The position numbers were made by a program, and so were the translations under genes. Below, piece after piece: positions 37,675 to 51,701 of a DNA stretch of 64,000 nt. This DNA comes from Lucifuga dentata. Its lineage: Eukaryota; Chordata; Actinopteri; Ophidiiformes; Bythitidae. The notes under the pieces were generated by a model. The model had not been told where the DNA came from. It did no database searches and saw nothing but the letters and a program-made list of their open reading frames with translations. The stretch is from the NCBI GenBank assembly GCA_014773175.1, contig VXCM01000794.1:134464-198463 (forward strand), written 5' to 3'. Positions within the stretch are counted from its first letter, which is position 1. Each line of letters starts with the position of its first letter.

Positions 37675-39406
37675 GCATGTGTGGTGTCATGTCACTGACA
37701 GTAAATCTAGCTCGGAAGATTCTGCATTTTGAAGAGATTTCACCTCTTTTAATGACTTTCTGAAGGCTTGGAAACAAACACTTCCAAGAGATCGCGGAGC
37801 TTTAATGCTTGTATAACTGGCTGACCCTCAAATATAGCAGGACACTTTCTGACGTCGCACATCTTTAAAGGAAGGTCAACAATGCCATTAAGGTTGCCAG
37901 GTCACGTAGCTTGATCCACGCTCTGCACTAGCTGTTTTGTGTAAGCATTTCCCTTAAGACGCTTGTCCACCCACACAACCTCGGTACAGACATGAGCAGA
38001 AAAGGTTATTCACATTCTCACAGGGAACAGTGGCTACAGTAGAATCTGCTGCAAAGCGGGTTTGTTATTTTCTGTTATTTTTACCACCTGAAAAAGCCAC
38101 AAGACACAAAAGAGCAGCAACGTTTTCCCATTCTGCTGTTTAGAAGAGATCAAAAGAACAGCAAAGAGAAGGATTTTTACTCTTTTTCAATGCATTTAAA
38201 AATAACATCATAGGATTGTTCATGTGCTAATATGAGGCCAAAGTAGTTATTCAGACGTAAAAAGAAATGATGCTTAACTTGCAGTCCACTCAATCCATCT
38301 GCTTTGAAAGGCTTACACTTAAAAAGTTTTTCTGCTTTTCTGCCTTCCTGAAAGGACACGGCTGTATATATATATATATAAAATCAGTTTCCTTCTTATT
38401 GCTATGCAGCCCAATTTGCAAGGGATATAACAGGATGACTATTGGTATTCAGCCCAGGCGTCTGACTGCAGGGTGATGGTGCTCGGCCCAGCGGGCTGCC
38501 ATGCCTGACCTGAGGAGCTGAGACGGCTTCTGTCCAGATGAGAGCTGGAATCCTCGGGGCTGAATTTGTTCTGATGTCAGTGCAATCCTCAGATTGTCGT
38601 CCAATGCCAGGTGCTATGATTGGATTGGTAGGAAATGATAGGAAATGTGCATGTGTCCTCGTGTCGATTATATGAGTTTGTATAACCTAAAAGTAGAAAC
38701 TTTGACCCTGATATTTTCCTTGCCATTTCTGCCATTTTTCCTGTTTCATTTTTGGTCTTTAAGTAAAATGACACTGGAGGATAGAACTATTCTATTTTAT
38801 ATATAGAACAGAATGTGTTAAAAATGCATCATACACCATGCAACTGGGGGATTAATGGTAATATGTGCTTCATATTTACGCATTAAAGAAATGTATTTGG
38901 AGTGGATTAATGAATTCTCATTTTTTAGTGCCATAAGTACTTATTTTCAACAAATATTCAAATTAGTCTAATCGAGTGTTTCTGAGTTTATCTATTTCAT
39001 GATGGTGGCTTTTGTGAGCCTTAAGAGCAAAAATAAAATATAGTATTTTGCTTTAAACGTAAAATTTTCACTAACAAGGTCCTCTCGCTATTCTTTTCCG
39101 TTCCTCCAGCTACAATTTTCTTTCTTTCTTCTGCTTTCCACCAGCATTGGCATGGTGTATATTCACAGCTGGAAAATATGAAGATAAAACACTGATTAAA
39201 GCACTTATCATTGCCAGAAAAATTTCTCTTTTTCCTGTTATAGCATTTTTTAAACAAATCATCCATTGCCACTTCCTTGAGAGACTCCTCTCAGTCAAAC
39301 AACAAAGAGACCACCTCCCCACATCGCCCCTCCACGTACAGCTGGAGCATCTGTACAAAGCAATCCTCAAAGGCTGAGATACCCTTGTAGATCAGAGGGT
39401 TACAAA

Positions 39407-39412
<6 letters not shown>

Positions 39413-39447
<35 letters not shown>

Positions 39448-39585
39448 ATGTGAATGAGGGGTAATTGAGGCGCTTCATCTGTGAGTTTTGATAAGGGGAC
39501 TAATGGTGCATGTGGTTGCCATGGAAACCTTTGTTTGAATATAAGAGTACAAAGATCTTCATTCCTGCACATGATGCATATATGT

Positions 39586-39624
<39 letters not shown>
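39413..39624. repeat. (GT)n and (CT)n microsatellites
   Basis: (GT)n at 39413-39441 and (CT)n at 39588-39624. Confidence 0.85.
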
Positions 39625-39628
<4 letters not shown>

Positions 39629-40282
39629 AGAGCACACATCTTGCATCAGTGATTTGAAAGAGGCAGCAGGTAAATAATGACGAGTCCTTGGATGCTACAA
39701 TAAACATCCAGCTTTTGAATCCTCTTCCTGCCTGTAATGGTTGAATATCCACTAATATATCACAGAGTCACATCAGTTTTTAAATTTGGTCAGATAACAT
39801 CAGGATGTTGATGAAGTGAGAGAAAGGCTATAGTTCCTCAATGTGCACACACACATACAGATGGAATCGCTTACATAAAACTGACATGATCACGCATACA
39901 CACAGTTCCACATGCTTTCCCAGGTGACTGGCATTCATGCCGAGAGTTTGTTGGTTAATGGTTAATATTGTGAGGTGCAATGCAGCTTATACATCTGAAT
40001 GGTTCTTAAATTACATTTTAAATTTAGATGAGCTGTTTCAGTTAGCTGACAAATGTGCTGTCCTGTTTAGTGAGAGAATGCTCAGGGCATCCTCTTCCTC
40101 CGTAGGCCCTTCAGGAAGAACCAATGAGCCGACCAGAATGCATCAACGTTATTTATGCATGCCATACCCATGTCAGGTATTAATAATCTCACACACACAC
40201 ACATACGCATGCACACCACACACACACAATAGATGTGTTAAGTAACTCTAAGCAGAGAAATCAAATATTACCACCGCATTCA

Positions 40283-40284
<2 letters not shown>

Positions 40285-40313
<29 letters not shown>
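40285..40313. repeat. (GT)n microsatellite
   Basis: About 14 GT units; a shorter AC tract lies at 40191-40227. Confidence 0.85.
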
Positions 40314-40316
<3 letters not shown>

Positions 40317-41173
40317 TGGGTATGCGTACATGCATGTTAAGATATGATTATGTTTAGAGAACTACAGCTACTTGGTTAAGTTTTGGAAAATGGTGTTGTT
40401 ACACATTCATGAAAACTGACTAGAAACTGAAAGAAAAACAACTTCTACCGTTGTTGGACGAAGGACGTGAACTACCCTGAATAAATGGGTTTGCGTCCCT
40501 GGTGCGAGCAGTGCCGGAGGGTCAAAAGGAAACTCTCTGTAAACCTGCCATCCGCCTCTCAGCTTCACTACAACATCACATCACTTCTGCTTTGCCACTA
40601 AAAATTAACAACAAACATAAATCAAAACCTGCAGAATCACCCAATAATTAACATTTTCATTCAGAGTGTGTGCTGTATGGGGGTTAATTCACACCATGAT
40701 GCATGCACACACAACACAGGTATCTGCGTCTGTTTACGTAAGCACACAAGCCACACCTAAGTACACGTATGTACACAAATGTGTTTATTAGACCTTATCA
40801 CACAGACGCACATGCACAAATGTTTTATGTTCCATAATCAAACTATTATACTGTATATTGTAAAACTGAGCACTGTACTGAAACGAAACTGTAGCCTGTG
40901 TGTAATATTAAAAGGGATTGTCTGTTTGTCGTGTTGGAGCAAAGTTTTGATGTCAGGAGAAAGTGGATCGCATCTTAATTTCTTAATTTCCTCAAAATGC
41001 TGTGGGATTTAAAATGAAATGCTTTTTCACAACATTTGGGAATGCCACAGCAATGATTAAGACCTGACCTTGAATTAATATATAAAACATCTTCTTCCTG
41101 TGTATGTCAAAATGCAAATCACCCATTTACCATACACACATGCACACAACACACCTGACAGTCACCACCCATA

Positions 41174-41174
<1 letters not shown>

Positions 41175-41213
<39 letters not shown>
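41175..41213. repeat. (GT)n microsatellite
   Basis: About 19 GT units. Confidence 0.85.
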
Positions 41214-41216
<3 letters not shown>

Positions 41217-41924
41217 ACATTGAAGCTGTGGGCTGTGGAAATTAACAGTTTTCAATCAGGCACATCCATTATTGCAGGCAGTCGTGCTAGTAGAAATTTT
41301 AATCAAATTGAATGTTTGATGATGCTTCTGCAATTTCTTCTGTAAACTTCAACATTTACACAGCCTCTTCTCACACAAAATAGCTATTGGTTAATGTCAA
41401 TAATCTACTGTACCAACACTGCTCATCCTCTGACTCCATGCAAATATCTATGATCTATGCAAATAATGCAGCTGCATGCAGGAAGCAGATATGTACCTGT
41501 AAATCTTTGTACCTTCACTAGCAATGTTCCAAATTGCTGATCCAAACACTTTGGATTTGATGCTAAGTGTTAGTGAATTAACTGATTTATGTGAGCCAAC
41601 AATAGCCCACAGCCACTGTGGTGCATAAAAAGGTGTTCACACTTCTTATAAAAGTGAAACCAAAACACTTTAACATGCTCCTTCTTAACTGATCTATCTG
41701 CCCTTTACTGAGATGTGTTCAATGTGTTCCTGTGACAAACTCAAAACTTTAATCTGTTCTCTACCAAATTTCATTTTAAGTCCTTGATGCTTTCACATTT
41801 GAGCGTTTCAGTTAGACTGTTTTCATCAGTCACAGTGGATACAAGAATTCAGCACATACATCATCAAACTAGATTAACTGTAAAGATCTCATTAGATAGC
41901 CAACAAAACAAATTACTAGGCAAT

Positions 41925-42035
41925 TTTGCATATTTATCTATATTTATCAATTTCCAAAACATAAAACCATATTTTAGTTTTCCTGTTATTTTGGCAAATT
42001 CCCCCAATCTTTCAAAATCAAATTTTGAGGAAGAC
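41925..42035. mobile_element. foldback-like element, arm fragment H
   Basis: A roughly 100-bp fragment (CCAAAACATAAAACCATATT, TTTCAAAATCAAAT) matches the arm of the family at 23580-23660. Both ends are lost. Confidence 0.4.
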
Positions 42036-42079
42036 AGACATGCAGAGCACAGCAGATGAGGATGTAAAAGCTGCATACT

Positions 42080-42407
42080 CACCATTTAACTGACTGATCA
42101 GCTAAGTGACTTTATCTATCAAATTTAGTGATCATTAACAGGCAGGCAAATAAAGTTATAAGTGTTGCCAAGATTTCATATCACTGAAATTTATGACCAG
42201 AATGAAACAAGTCTTAATTTTAAGTTTTGCTTATGAATAGCTTTCCCAGCATGCAAATAAGGAGATACTGTAGCAACGCCTCTTTCAAGAAAAACGCTTA
42301 AAGATGCTGGTAACAAGCATTTATGGATAAGGGAACATGGTTGCATGATGACATTTGCCCATGTCGACACAGTAAATCATGCGTTACCGTTTATGAATCT
42401 GGTCCAT
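42080..42407. mobile_element. family 2 element, right half
   Basis: It shares CATATCACTGAAATTTATGA, ATGCAAATAAGGAGATACTG and GCAACGCCTCTTTCAAG with the copies at 54631-55366 and 58646-59397, and ends near TTTATGAATC. The left half is absent. Confidence 0.45.
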
Positions 42408-44704
42408 TGTTTACATGCTATAAACTGATTTATAGTCATATAATCTATGTCTGTTACTCGAAGTACACAATATAGATTTATGCCGATTTGTATCTGATTG
42501 CGGGATTTACATGACATCTGGTAACAATGGATTTGTTGCCTCAATTGGAAAAGGATAGAAGATTTTCCTTCCTAGTCTGTGGAAAGTGGAAGAGACAGGG
42601 CATCCAGCATGGTTTCAGTGATCTGCAGGTGGAAAGATGTCGAAGGCATCAGGGTCAAAAATGGGATAAATTTCACTCAAAAGTGAAGCCATCCAGGTTA
42701 CATGTAACAGCTTCGACGGCATTCCACCGACTGTGTTTCATTATATACTGATGACCCCACATGTATTGAAATGTTGACATGACTTAAAAGCCATTAAGCA
42801 CTTTTTACACCTGCAAATCAAAGCCATGCTGCTGAATCATCTCGACTCGCATCAGTGAAAGAAAGAAGCAGAAGGAGCAAGACTGCGAAAGGAAAGAAAT
42901 TGTTCTCACTGGTCAAATTTATCTCACAAGGTGTCTCTCTGAGCCATGATGTAGCCATAGCAACTGGCACCCAACATCTCCTGAAGGGAACGAGAGAAGG
43001 ATTCATGATTCATATCCAAACAACAACAGCCTGAGAATCCAAATATACTGAAGTACACTGCCACCCCCAGACAGTCAAGCTGACAGCTGTGAGGAGGTGG
43101 GGGCCAAGCAGAAAACAAATAAACAATCACGTTCGTCCGCCATTCATTTCATCCGAACCACATCACTTTTTTCATCATCTGTGGTCATTGTGTGCGGTTA
43201 GCCTCTTGTGATTTCAACTCTTACCGACAAACTGCGTGATGGTAAAAAGTAATAACTTTGTTGTGCCAGCGGGAATAAAGAAAGACTGGCAGCTTTGCTT
43301 GTAAGTCAGATACAACCTGTAAACAACACTAAGCTTCAGACCAAATTCAAATTCATCACTTGAGAAAAAGGATTAGTTTTAATGCTCAGCCAGTTGCTGT
43401 ATCTATTCCATGAAAAAGGATATGATGATGAGTTGTATATCATTCATAGATACATTTAACTTCAGTGAGTTTCAGGTCCTGGATGTACAACATGCAAATG
43501 CAAATGTTTCACTCAATTTTCAGGCTTATGTAAGTTGAACACCTTCTTTCCAGACAAAGAAATGTGACAATTTACACTTCATTTTAGGTTAACGCTAGTG
43601 TAATTGTACTTTTTCATATCACTGTTATTGCCCACGAAAAATCTGAACCCAGTAATTTATCTGCCACATTCAGGAACTCCTTCTGTTTGCTTTATTGCAG
43701 ATATTTCCTTACTCCCAGTTCTTTTCAAACATCCATTATAAAACAACTTGCAGAGACATATTGCAGCATTAACTAATGTAATACATCATGGTGAATGTGG
43801 CAGGAACACAGCCTGCTTAAATGGTAAATGAGATTCCTACTGTAATTTTAAAACTGATTATTATGTACACTTAGTAGCCTTTTATGAGTTACTTCTTACA
43901 TTGTTTGTTTCCTGCTTTCTTATGTATATTTCTTATGCTTTGTAACAAATTTTCAGAGCGTTAGATAGATCGAGTAGCTGACACTGAGGCATATTTGCCA
44001 TGCCCACGCTTTATTCAAGTGAGATGAATCTGGCAAACTGAGAGCTTGACTGGCGTTGCCCATCTAAATGAACATTTTAAAAATGTTGTATTTCAGTAAT
44101 GGTCAGGTTCAAGAATAAGGGCATATGACTGACATCAGAGAAAAGGAAAAGCAACTAAATCAATCAAATAACAAATATGATACAGACATATCAAACAGTG
44201 AAAGCTAAAGAAAAGTAGGTTAGAAAAGTAAATCTAAAACTTATTTTGTTGACAGTGAGCAGTAAAATAGAGAACACTGGTGGGTGTTTATAAGACCTAT
44301 TTTCTTGGCTTTTGCAAAACAAATAGCTTTTCATCATTATTTAGCCCGCTGGGATAGAGACTCTGCCCTGGTCACAGCCTGTCCCATTCTGTGTTGCAAA
44401 ACCAGAACTCCTTTTCTTTCCACTGTAAAAACACATCCAACAATTAGACTTAATACTATCATGTTGTCCTACATCCAATTTGCATCCTATGTGCAAGATA
44501 GGATCCATGTCGTTCTATGTCTTTTTCTGCTGCAAAGATGCATTTTGATGCCATGATTACTTATTGCATCACTAGCTGGTCACAAGCCAATATGACAACT
44601 TTAAAGTCTAGACTCCTTATTTAAGCAGTCAGTAAAAATTCTTGGTAAAAAAAAAAAAAACTAAACCATTTTCATCATAGCAATATTTTGAGCAAACATA
44701 AACT

Positions 44705-45475
44705 TCTCATTTGGGAAAATTTAATCAAGTATGCAAATTTTTGTGTCTTGTTTTTAAAATTATACATGGTTTGGCTCCTCCACCGCTTAAGCAGTATGCT
44801 ACATTGAGAACAACTGCAAACACAACAACTCATGGCGTTTTCAAGAGAGACTGCATCATTATGTTAAGAAAGAGTGTGTTTGGCCAGCCTGCCTTTTTAA
44901 TTCAAGCTGCACAACAATAGAATTCTATACCAACACACATTAGAACACTCAATACTTTTAATTCATTTGCTAAGTAAGTAAAGAAATGGCTGATTATAAT
45001 CAAATTTGTGAACACTGACTCCTGCATTTGAAGGATGGAGGAAGAGATTTTATTTCTGTTGGATTCAGTAATGAAAATAGACAGACCCGTCTTTCAAAAT
45101 ACATGTGATTTTTGAATTATTGTTGATTTTCATGTTGATTAAAGTGCCAGACTGTGTTTAGACATATTTTACTGATGGATTTGAAGTATGTCCAGGAAGT
45201 CAATGTGTGTGTATGTGTTTTTTGTTTTTTTTGTTTTGTTGTTTTGTTTTGTTTTTTTTTGTTATTGTAAACCTTTTGGATCTGTTTTTTTTAATGTAAT
45301 GTATCGTGTTGTCTAATCATTTTATATTGTAAGTAGCCATCTTATCATCTTGGCATGGGACTACAGATCAAAATTAGTCAACTTTGGCTAAATCTGACAT
45401 ATTTACATTTGATTATATTAATGTACATTGCCCCAATGTACAGTAAATAAAAATTACAAAGCTGCAATGCCAAGT
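44705..45475 (+). mobile_element. decayed LINE ORF C-terminus and 3' UTR
   Basis: Translation at 44711-44980 gives VFKIIHGLAPPPLKQY, RKSVFGQPAFLIQAAQQ, a stop, then NSIPTHIRTLNTFNSF. This is a typical C-terminus of fish LINE reverse-transcriptase proteins, broken by an in-frame stop. A long T/G-rich 3' UTR follows (TTTTGTTTTG runs at 45214-45262). It should not be annotated as a host gene. Confidence 0.6.
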
Positions 45476-45535
45476 TTTAAATCATATCGTGTTTACATGC
45501 ACATAATGTAAAATTGTGGTTGTTGACAAGTGATG

Positions 45536-47546
45536 ATTGGGGTGGGCGTTGAAAATAATATCATGATATCTAAAGGTAGTTTTGTAATAATGATATTCAA
45601 GATGATATGAACAATGTAACACTGAACAATGTCATATAGGTGAATGCAGAAGTAAACAATACTGCAACCTGTAGCAATATGAGTAAAAACATTTAAGTAT
45701 AAAAATAGGCACATTTACCTTCAATAAAAGTTTAAGTAACCAAATCCTGTAATATTTTAGATTGCAAACAATAACTCCACATTACCTTAATCTGCTTTTA
45801 TTCAGTAATGTATAAAACTTTACTCCCTCAGCCTCTATGATGCTGTACTTAAATACAGCTTAATTAAGTACAGCTCCACTACAAATCGTGGTTGAACGCA
45901 ACCAAAGTGAGCATAGTGGCTAAACTAACACTGTTTATACAGCCGCAAAGGCAAAATCGCTAATTTTACCACACCGTTAGCTTTTTCTGTCACAGCGAGT
46001 ACAACTAGCAACGCTCCAGAAATGCATGGCTGAGTCAGCATCACTTGCCTAATTGTTTGGGTAACTGCAACTAAAAGTATCCTGAAGGGGAAGAAAAAAA
46101 CTAAAAAAGTGTGCAGCGTATTTATTATTTGGTCTAAACAGAGTCTAATTATCCTTCATTGTCAATGTTAAAAAAAAGACCACCAGTGTCATTACCAACT
46201 TTACATTAGCTTATCAAACATTATAAATGTCAAAATGTTTTTCACCAGGCTGAACAATCATCTTGTAAAATTTATATAAACTGAATTTGAAACATAATAA
46301 AATACAACAAAAATGCTACACCAGTAGCATTTTTGTAGTTAGCTTAGCTTAACACAGCCTAACCCAGCTTAGCCTTACTTTAGAAACGACACTTCAACTA
46401 ATTTCACGTCACTTTTTAACAGTTTGCACATCATGAAAAACATGTCCTGGATGGTTTCTGCTTTACAATAACGTCATTGTGATGCCAAACACATTTGTTC
46501 AGTTTAAGGCCATATGTGATGCTAGCATGTAGCACCATGTGCTGACTCACCAGGGGTGTGCTGCTAATTTGGGGAAACGCCCAACCTAATCCACTCTGGC
46601 AGCAGCTACTCTCCTGAGTCCCACTGCAACCAAATAATTCAACAACTTTTACTTCTAACAGGTCTCTGGCAATAAACAGATTTGGTACTGCTTAAAATGT
46701 TACAATTCTCACCAGATGCCTTGGTTAGTGTCTGTCTGTTTAGCTTTATCAGATTTCTATGGGCACTTTTCTACTGTCAGGCCAAACGGTTCTCAGCACA
46801 GAGAGGAACAGTTTTAATGGTGTTTCCACCTGGAAATGGGTTTGGCAAAGAATGCTTACAAACTGAGCCCAGCACGGTTTTCTCGGTATGGCTAGACAAC
46901 TGTTCTTGGTGCAGCAGAACCGTTTCGGTAGGCGGGTGTAATGACTAGGAGTTCACTGATTGGTTTGCATCAGTTTCGCGACTCCACATCTGATAGCCGA
47001 ATCATGAGCAAAAGGATAAGTTGAGTATTTTTTAAGTTAAGACTGTTATTTTAAATGTCTGGCGTAATTTTGTTGACACGGTGTATAATTTTCAGCAATA
47101 GGTGCAGTAATCTCATCTCCTAGCTGCGTTTCCAAACGCGAAATGTGCTGCTTTCACTTGCGTACTTACCCACAGATGGAAACAGAAACGGTAACTGTCC
47201 CCAGGCGCCCGGAGCAGCACGGAAAGGCACGGAACGGTACGAAGCGGCGCAGGCAACCGTTTGGCCTGACAGTGGAAAAGTGCCCTATGACGCCTGTGGG
47301 AGATCGGTCCTGTCCGGTGGTCAGGGACGGAAGAGAAAAATGGTGGAGTATCACCCTGCACATAGTGGAGTTTAGAAAACGTCTACAGTTACTCTCTAGC
47401 AACCCACATATTAGGGAGTGTCAACTTTTTTTCCTTCTGGCCGATAAAACAACCAGGTTTACAATGTCATCACGCTGCAATATTGTGATATGAAATTTTT
47501 TTTATTATATAAAAATTTTATCATGAATAATGTGGCACAGCCCTAT
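45536..47546. mobile_element. possible larger non-autonomous element containing a nested insertion
   Basis: The left edge GGGGTGGGCG...AATAATATCATGATATC resembles, in inverse complement, the right edge ATATTGTGATATGAAA... GTGGCACAGCCCTA. Common fish elements begin TAGGGCTG(G)GCGATAT. If correct, the 46761-47285 element is nested inside. The ends are diverged, so this is tentative. Confidence 0.3.
46761..47285. mobile_element. non-autonomous DNA transposon with 30-bp terminal inverted repeats
   Basis: The left end GGGCACTTTTCTACTGTCAG continues GCCAAACGGT. The right end is its inverse complement with one mismatch in 30. Both sides are flanked by TAT, a possible 3-bp target duplication of the kind made by PIF/Harbinger elements. 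It is 525 bp long with no transposase. The internal GGCACGGAACGGTACGAAGC is the kind of subterminal repeat seen in fish elements. Confidence 0.7.
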
Positions 47547-48344
47547 ATTGGCAACTATAATGTATTGGCCACAACGCACTATTACCTTTATATTGTCTTA
47601 ATTTACATACATGATGCATGATGTGCTGACATGATATTTATTTATTACTACAGTATCTTATTGATGCAGATCTTACACAGTGATTCTACTTTATTATTTT
47701 TGACAACCTTGAGTATTATGAATATTACATAATGCCCATTAATTCTTCTTTTTTATTTTTTATGAATGCCCATTAATTCTAAGTAAGTCAAATGAAAGAG
47801 AGTGAATCACTATTTAAATGCTTTCAAGGTTGAACTTAGTATGAATGTGAAAGTGAACAACTCACTGACTGACCTCAGAATCAGTTTTATAGTTATAACT
47901 CAATCTCTGAGCATTTTAATGAACAGGAACATGATTTTAGGGAGATAAATGGGGGGCTGTTTTGAAGTTTCAGGGTTAAATGTTTTGAAAAAGAATTTTT
48001 AACTTTCTCTGTAATGTAACAACATTTTAGTTTGTGCAGCTTGGAATGGTCAATTTAGCAATTTTGTGCCAGGATTAGGAGAGCAACTTGTTACTGTCCT
48101 CACACTAACAATATTACTAGCCCACAGATAAATTAATTTGGTTTGTCATGAAGCTATTATTTCACAAAGCACTACATCGCTACCTTTGTATATGTAGCAT
48201 AATCTATCTCTCCCTGAGTGTAAGCAAACCATAGATATGTACACCATAATCTCCAGACACTCTGTTCAATGGCTGTAGTTAACAAAGATCTGATATTAGC
48301 TTTCATTTTCTAGAGTCCAAGAAATTTCTAGAGTTTTGTCTAGA
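47547..48344. other. no gene recognised
   Basis: AT-rich, with a short direct repeat ATGCCCATTAATTCT at 47732-47780. Confidence 0.35.
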
Positions 48345-48812
48345 GTACATTCCAGTACGCTGTAAAAATTGAACTTGGACTTGAAACGTGAAATTGAAAT
48401 TGAAATTGAAATTGGACTTGAAACGTGCTTGAGATAAATAATCCATCACAGCAAACGTGACACCTATTACAATTTTTGTCACAGTAACTTTATTTAACTG
48501 ATCCAACATGGAAGAAAATTTATATCTCCACCAGGAAATATAGTACCAGGAGAAAATTGGTTTTACCGAGAAATTAAAAACGACTGTGCCTTCTACATTT
48601 GAATATATGTATTAACAGACAAAACATTGAATTTTAGGGTAGGTGTATCGCCTGAACATTTAATTTAGAAAAATTATGAGATTTGGTGAAATAACAGGAA
48701 AATTAAAATACGGTTTTATGTTTTGGAAAATGGTTGTCACTTGTCAGACAATATTTAAGTGACAAATATTTCTTGGGCTTAAACATGCAAAATAACTGAT
48801 ATGATCCTTTAA
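48345..48812. mobile_element. foldback-like element, copy G
   Basis: The left end is missing. The internal part includes a short tandem of GAAATT and a GAACTTGGACTTGAAACGTG-type duplication. The right arm runs TGTATCGCCTGAACATTTAA through TGGAAAATGGTTG to TGATATGATCCTTTAA. Its inverse complement aligns for nearly 200 bases to the left arm of copy B, which is the best evidence for long inverted arms in this family. Confidence 0.6.
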
Positions 48813-50546
48813 TGATAATGGCTCAGATCCTTCTCTGGGTCATGAGAGAATCAAATAGCGAAGAGAGATGATGTAACAGATTTGGAAAGTATCAACAGTT
48901 TATGGGGTGGTCCACTGATCTGAGGGTTGCTGTGGACTCAGATCAGTCCACAGGTCAGCTTTCTCAATGTTTTGCTTCTGAACTTTCCCAGCCTTTTAGC
49001 AGGAGCACTGTGGCATTTCACACCAGGACTCTGTGTGAGTAAGCACATAGTTAAGAGCATAGTGCCAGTCAAAAATATGTCAAATTGCACTTTTGGGAAA
49101 ATCTAATCACTTCCTTCGGTAGTGAAAGGTAAGTGAATCCATTCTAAACAGTAATTTGAAACAGGTCTGACCTACTGTACTGGCTGTCATCACACAGACA
49201 GAAATCCAGCGTCTATCTGTCATATACACTGGTGACTAGCCCTCATCCTCCACAGCCATCCTAGCGATGGTCTAAATGTCAGTGTTTTCCAGGCTCCTAA
49301 TGTGTTCCTAAAATAGATCTCCAATGCTGAGCCTCCGTGAAAAGGCACGCTCCAGAAATGGCGTAGTTTGTCTGACTCACAGCAGAGGCAGCAGAAACAT
49401 CATACCATCCAAAAGCCAATTAAACATGCATAGGGGTGTTTGTGACCTCAAAAAAGGCAGTGGATGGTTGGCAATTCTTCCCCCCATCTCTCTCCGTCTC
49501 CATCATTCCCGCTTTTGCTCTTTTTTAAAGCCTTTCTTTTTCCTGTTTTGCCAATTAGAGTGAATTATTCAGGATGGCCTGTGTACACCTGTTAAGTGTT
49601 TTTCTTCCAATGGGCACTCTGACGGAAAATTGAGGTGAGGAGACGATGAGCAAGAGTGCATATGCTGCAGCGCACAGGCTGGGATGCTGCAAGCAGATGA
49701 GCTGGCATAGACATGGCTAAGTGTGCACCCCCCCACACACGCACACACACACACACACACACATGCACGCACGTCAGTTTAGGGACCCCCATGCATTTTG
49801 ATGTGTTTCCAGAGGTCAAAGCAAGGGAAGCCATTCAGAAGCTAATATGATGAAGAAAGAGTAATTATCTTCCTCTAACAGTGAGCGTGTGCATGCTTCT
49901 CATCAATCCAGGAATGGTCATATTGTGATGGATGGAATTCCTTGGCAATACAATTAAAACTGTGGAATTTAATATGATAAATTCTACTGATTGATCATGA
50001 ATTTCAGAATGTATGGTCATATGTTCCATTTCATTCTATTTAATCTCAACCCAAACCAGATCCCAGAATGACTGCGAAATGTCTCTTGTGCTTTATAGTG
50101 CTCGACAGTGCAGAAGAATCAAATTGGATGGAAATTTTGAAATGTCATATTGTATATGGATGGGCTGATTTTCAGCATTTAATCAAATTCAGACTCAGTT
50201 TTAAATGTCATACTTGCCTTAATTAACAGACACCACAATGTAATATCAGCTTCACAACTGGAGCTGCTTGTTACCATGCCATTCATTCCTATTCATTGCT
50301 AACACTAGATTCTAATGGCATGCCAAGTTGCATCTATCACACAGTACTTAGGGGAATTGCCGAGAAAAGATCAGCTATACAACAGGCAATCAACTTTAGC
50401 TTCTGGATGAAAAGGGAAAACATCTTTTTTATTATCTATATCCTAATATTAACAATAGTAACTGAGTGAACATTTTGGATTAAGACAAGACATCTTCAAA
50501 CTTCTTTCGTATTTCCGAGCAAGTGGTAAAAAAAAGTGCTAGAACA
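48813..50546. other. no gene recognised
   Basis: Includes an 11-bp inverted repeat ACTGATCTGAG (48914-48924 with 48937-48947) and the AC microsatellite. The ORFs here lack features. Confidence 0.35.
49732..49764. repeat. (AC)n microsatellite
   Basis: AC units with one GC interruption. Confidence 0.8.
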
Positions 50547-51216
50547 GTGGTTCTCAAATTGTGGTACATGTACCATTGGTGGCACTTTGAAGCACCTCCT
50601 GGTGGTGCCTAATGACTCAGGAAATTTCTGTAGAGAAAAACAATTTAAAGAAATTGGAATTCACAAATAAAATGGGTTTTTACCCAGAAATAGTTTCTGA
50701 AAGGTTCATTATTATTGTGTGTGTGCATGGACATTGTGCCCTGTAAAAGAGGCAGCAAAAAATTAAACATACATGAAGTGAGCAAGAAATTTCCTTTGCA
50801 AAGTTTAAGAAGTTTGACAATGTTCAGTTTCTGCATTTTGGTATTTTGCTTTTGCTAGCCAATCAGATTCAGTTTGTCACAGTTGAATGTGATTGGCTGG
50901 CAGAAGCCAATCAGATTCAGCTTGTCAAAACTGATGGCAGATGTACAGCAGGTCTGCACAAAGAGATTTAAGTGCTTTCTTTACAACATGCTGATATTGG
51001 AGCTAACAACCCCCCCCCCCCCNCCCCCCCCCCCCACATAGATCTCCTGGGTGTCATTAGCGGTTTTCACACTCGTACTGTAAACTTCTCAAATTTAAGT
51101 ACATCACACATGCTATTCTGTGTTTTTTTGTTTTCTAGAGTTGTTGGAGATGGTACTTAAATATTTTGGTTTGCTTAGAGGTGGTACTTTGCTCAGAAAC
51201 TTTGAGAACCACTAGC
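50547..51216. mobile_element. hAT-like non-autonomous element
   Basis: The left end CAGTGGTTCTCAAATTGTGG and right end AAACTTTGAGAACCACTA form the inverted ends typical of hAT/Charlie-type elements. The flanking 7-8 bases (GCTAGAA / GCATAAG) are a weak target-duplication candidate. A C run with an N gap (51011-51035) and a twice-repeated CCAATCAGATTCAG block lie inside. Confidence 0.55.
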
Positions 51217-51618
51217 ATAAGTTGTGGGTGGCTTTTCTGGAGGATGTATTAATGTGCTCTTCTTGTACCATTATGTTTGTTTTTTTTTTTGTTTTGTTTT
51301 GTTTTTTGTAGCTCTTGCATTGTAGTTGAAACGTTTATATCTTCTTGGCACAACCTTTAATTTACCACATACTGTAGTTGATTCCCTTTAATATTCCTCT
51401 CCCGCTCATCCTTGCTGTCTTCTGGCTTTGGTCGGTGAGTTGAATTTGAGAGACATGTCTCCTTGTAAGACACACTGAATGCCTTCCCTTGAAGTAGGGA
51501 AACAGAGAGAGCAGGATGATAACACAGTCAGGCAGCACTAACCGATCAGAGCACTCCAGCAGAGATATGACCCACATAGACCGATGCTCGTTTAATCAGC
51601 CTGCAGAGACAGAGAAAC

Positions 51619-51641
51619 TGTGTGTGTGTGTGTGTGTGTGA

Positions 51642-51701
<60 letters not shown>
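51619..51701. repeat. compound (GT)n(GA)n microsatellite
   Basis: GT at 51619-51652 is followed by an uninterrupted GA tract to 51701, the longest GA run in the window. Confidence 0.9.

Larger units (their letters stand above)
37209..44704. other. no gene recognised
   Basis: GT/AC/CT microsatellites, two old element fragments (41925-42035, 42080-42407) and an A run at 44647-44660. Short ORFs (for example 39937-40245, 42527-42751) show no domains. Confidence 0.4.

Noticed and set aside
44711..44920. ORF resembling a protein (LAPPPLKQY, FGQPAFLIQAAQQ)
   Set aside because: It is the C-terminus of a decayed LINE, broken by a stop, not a host gene.
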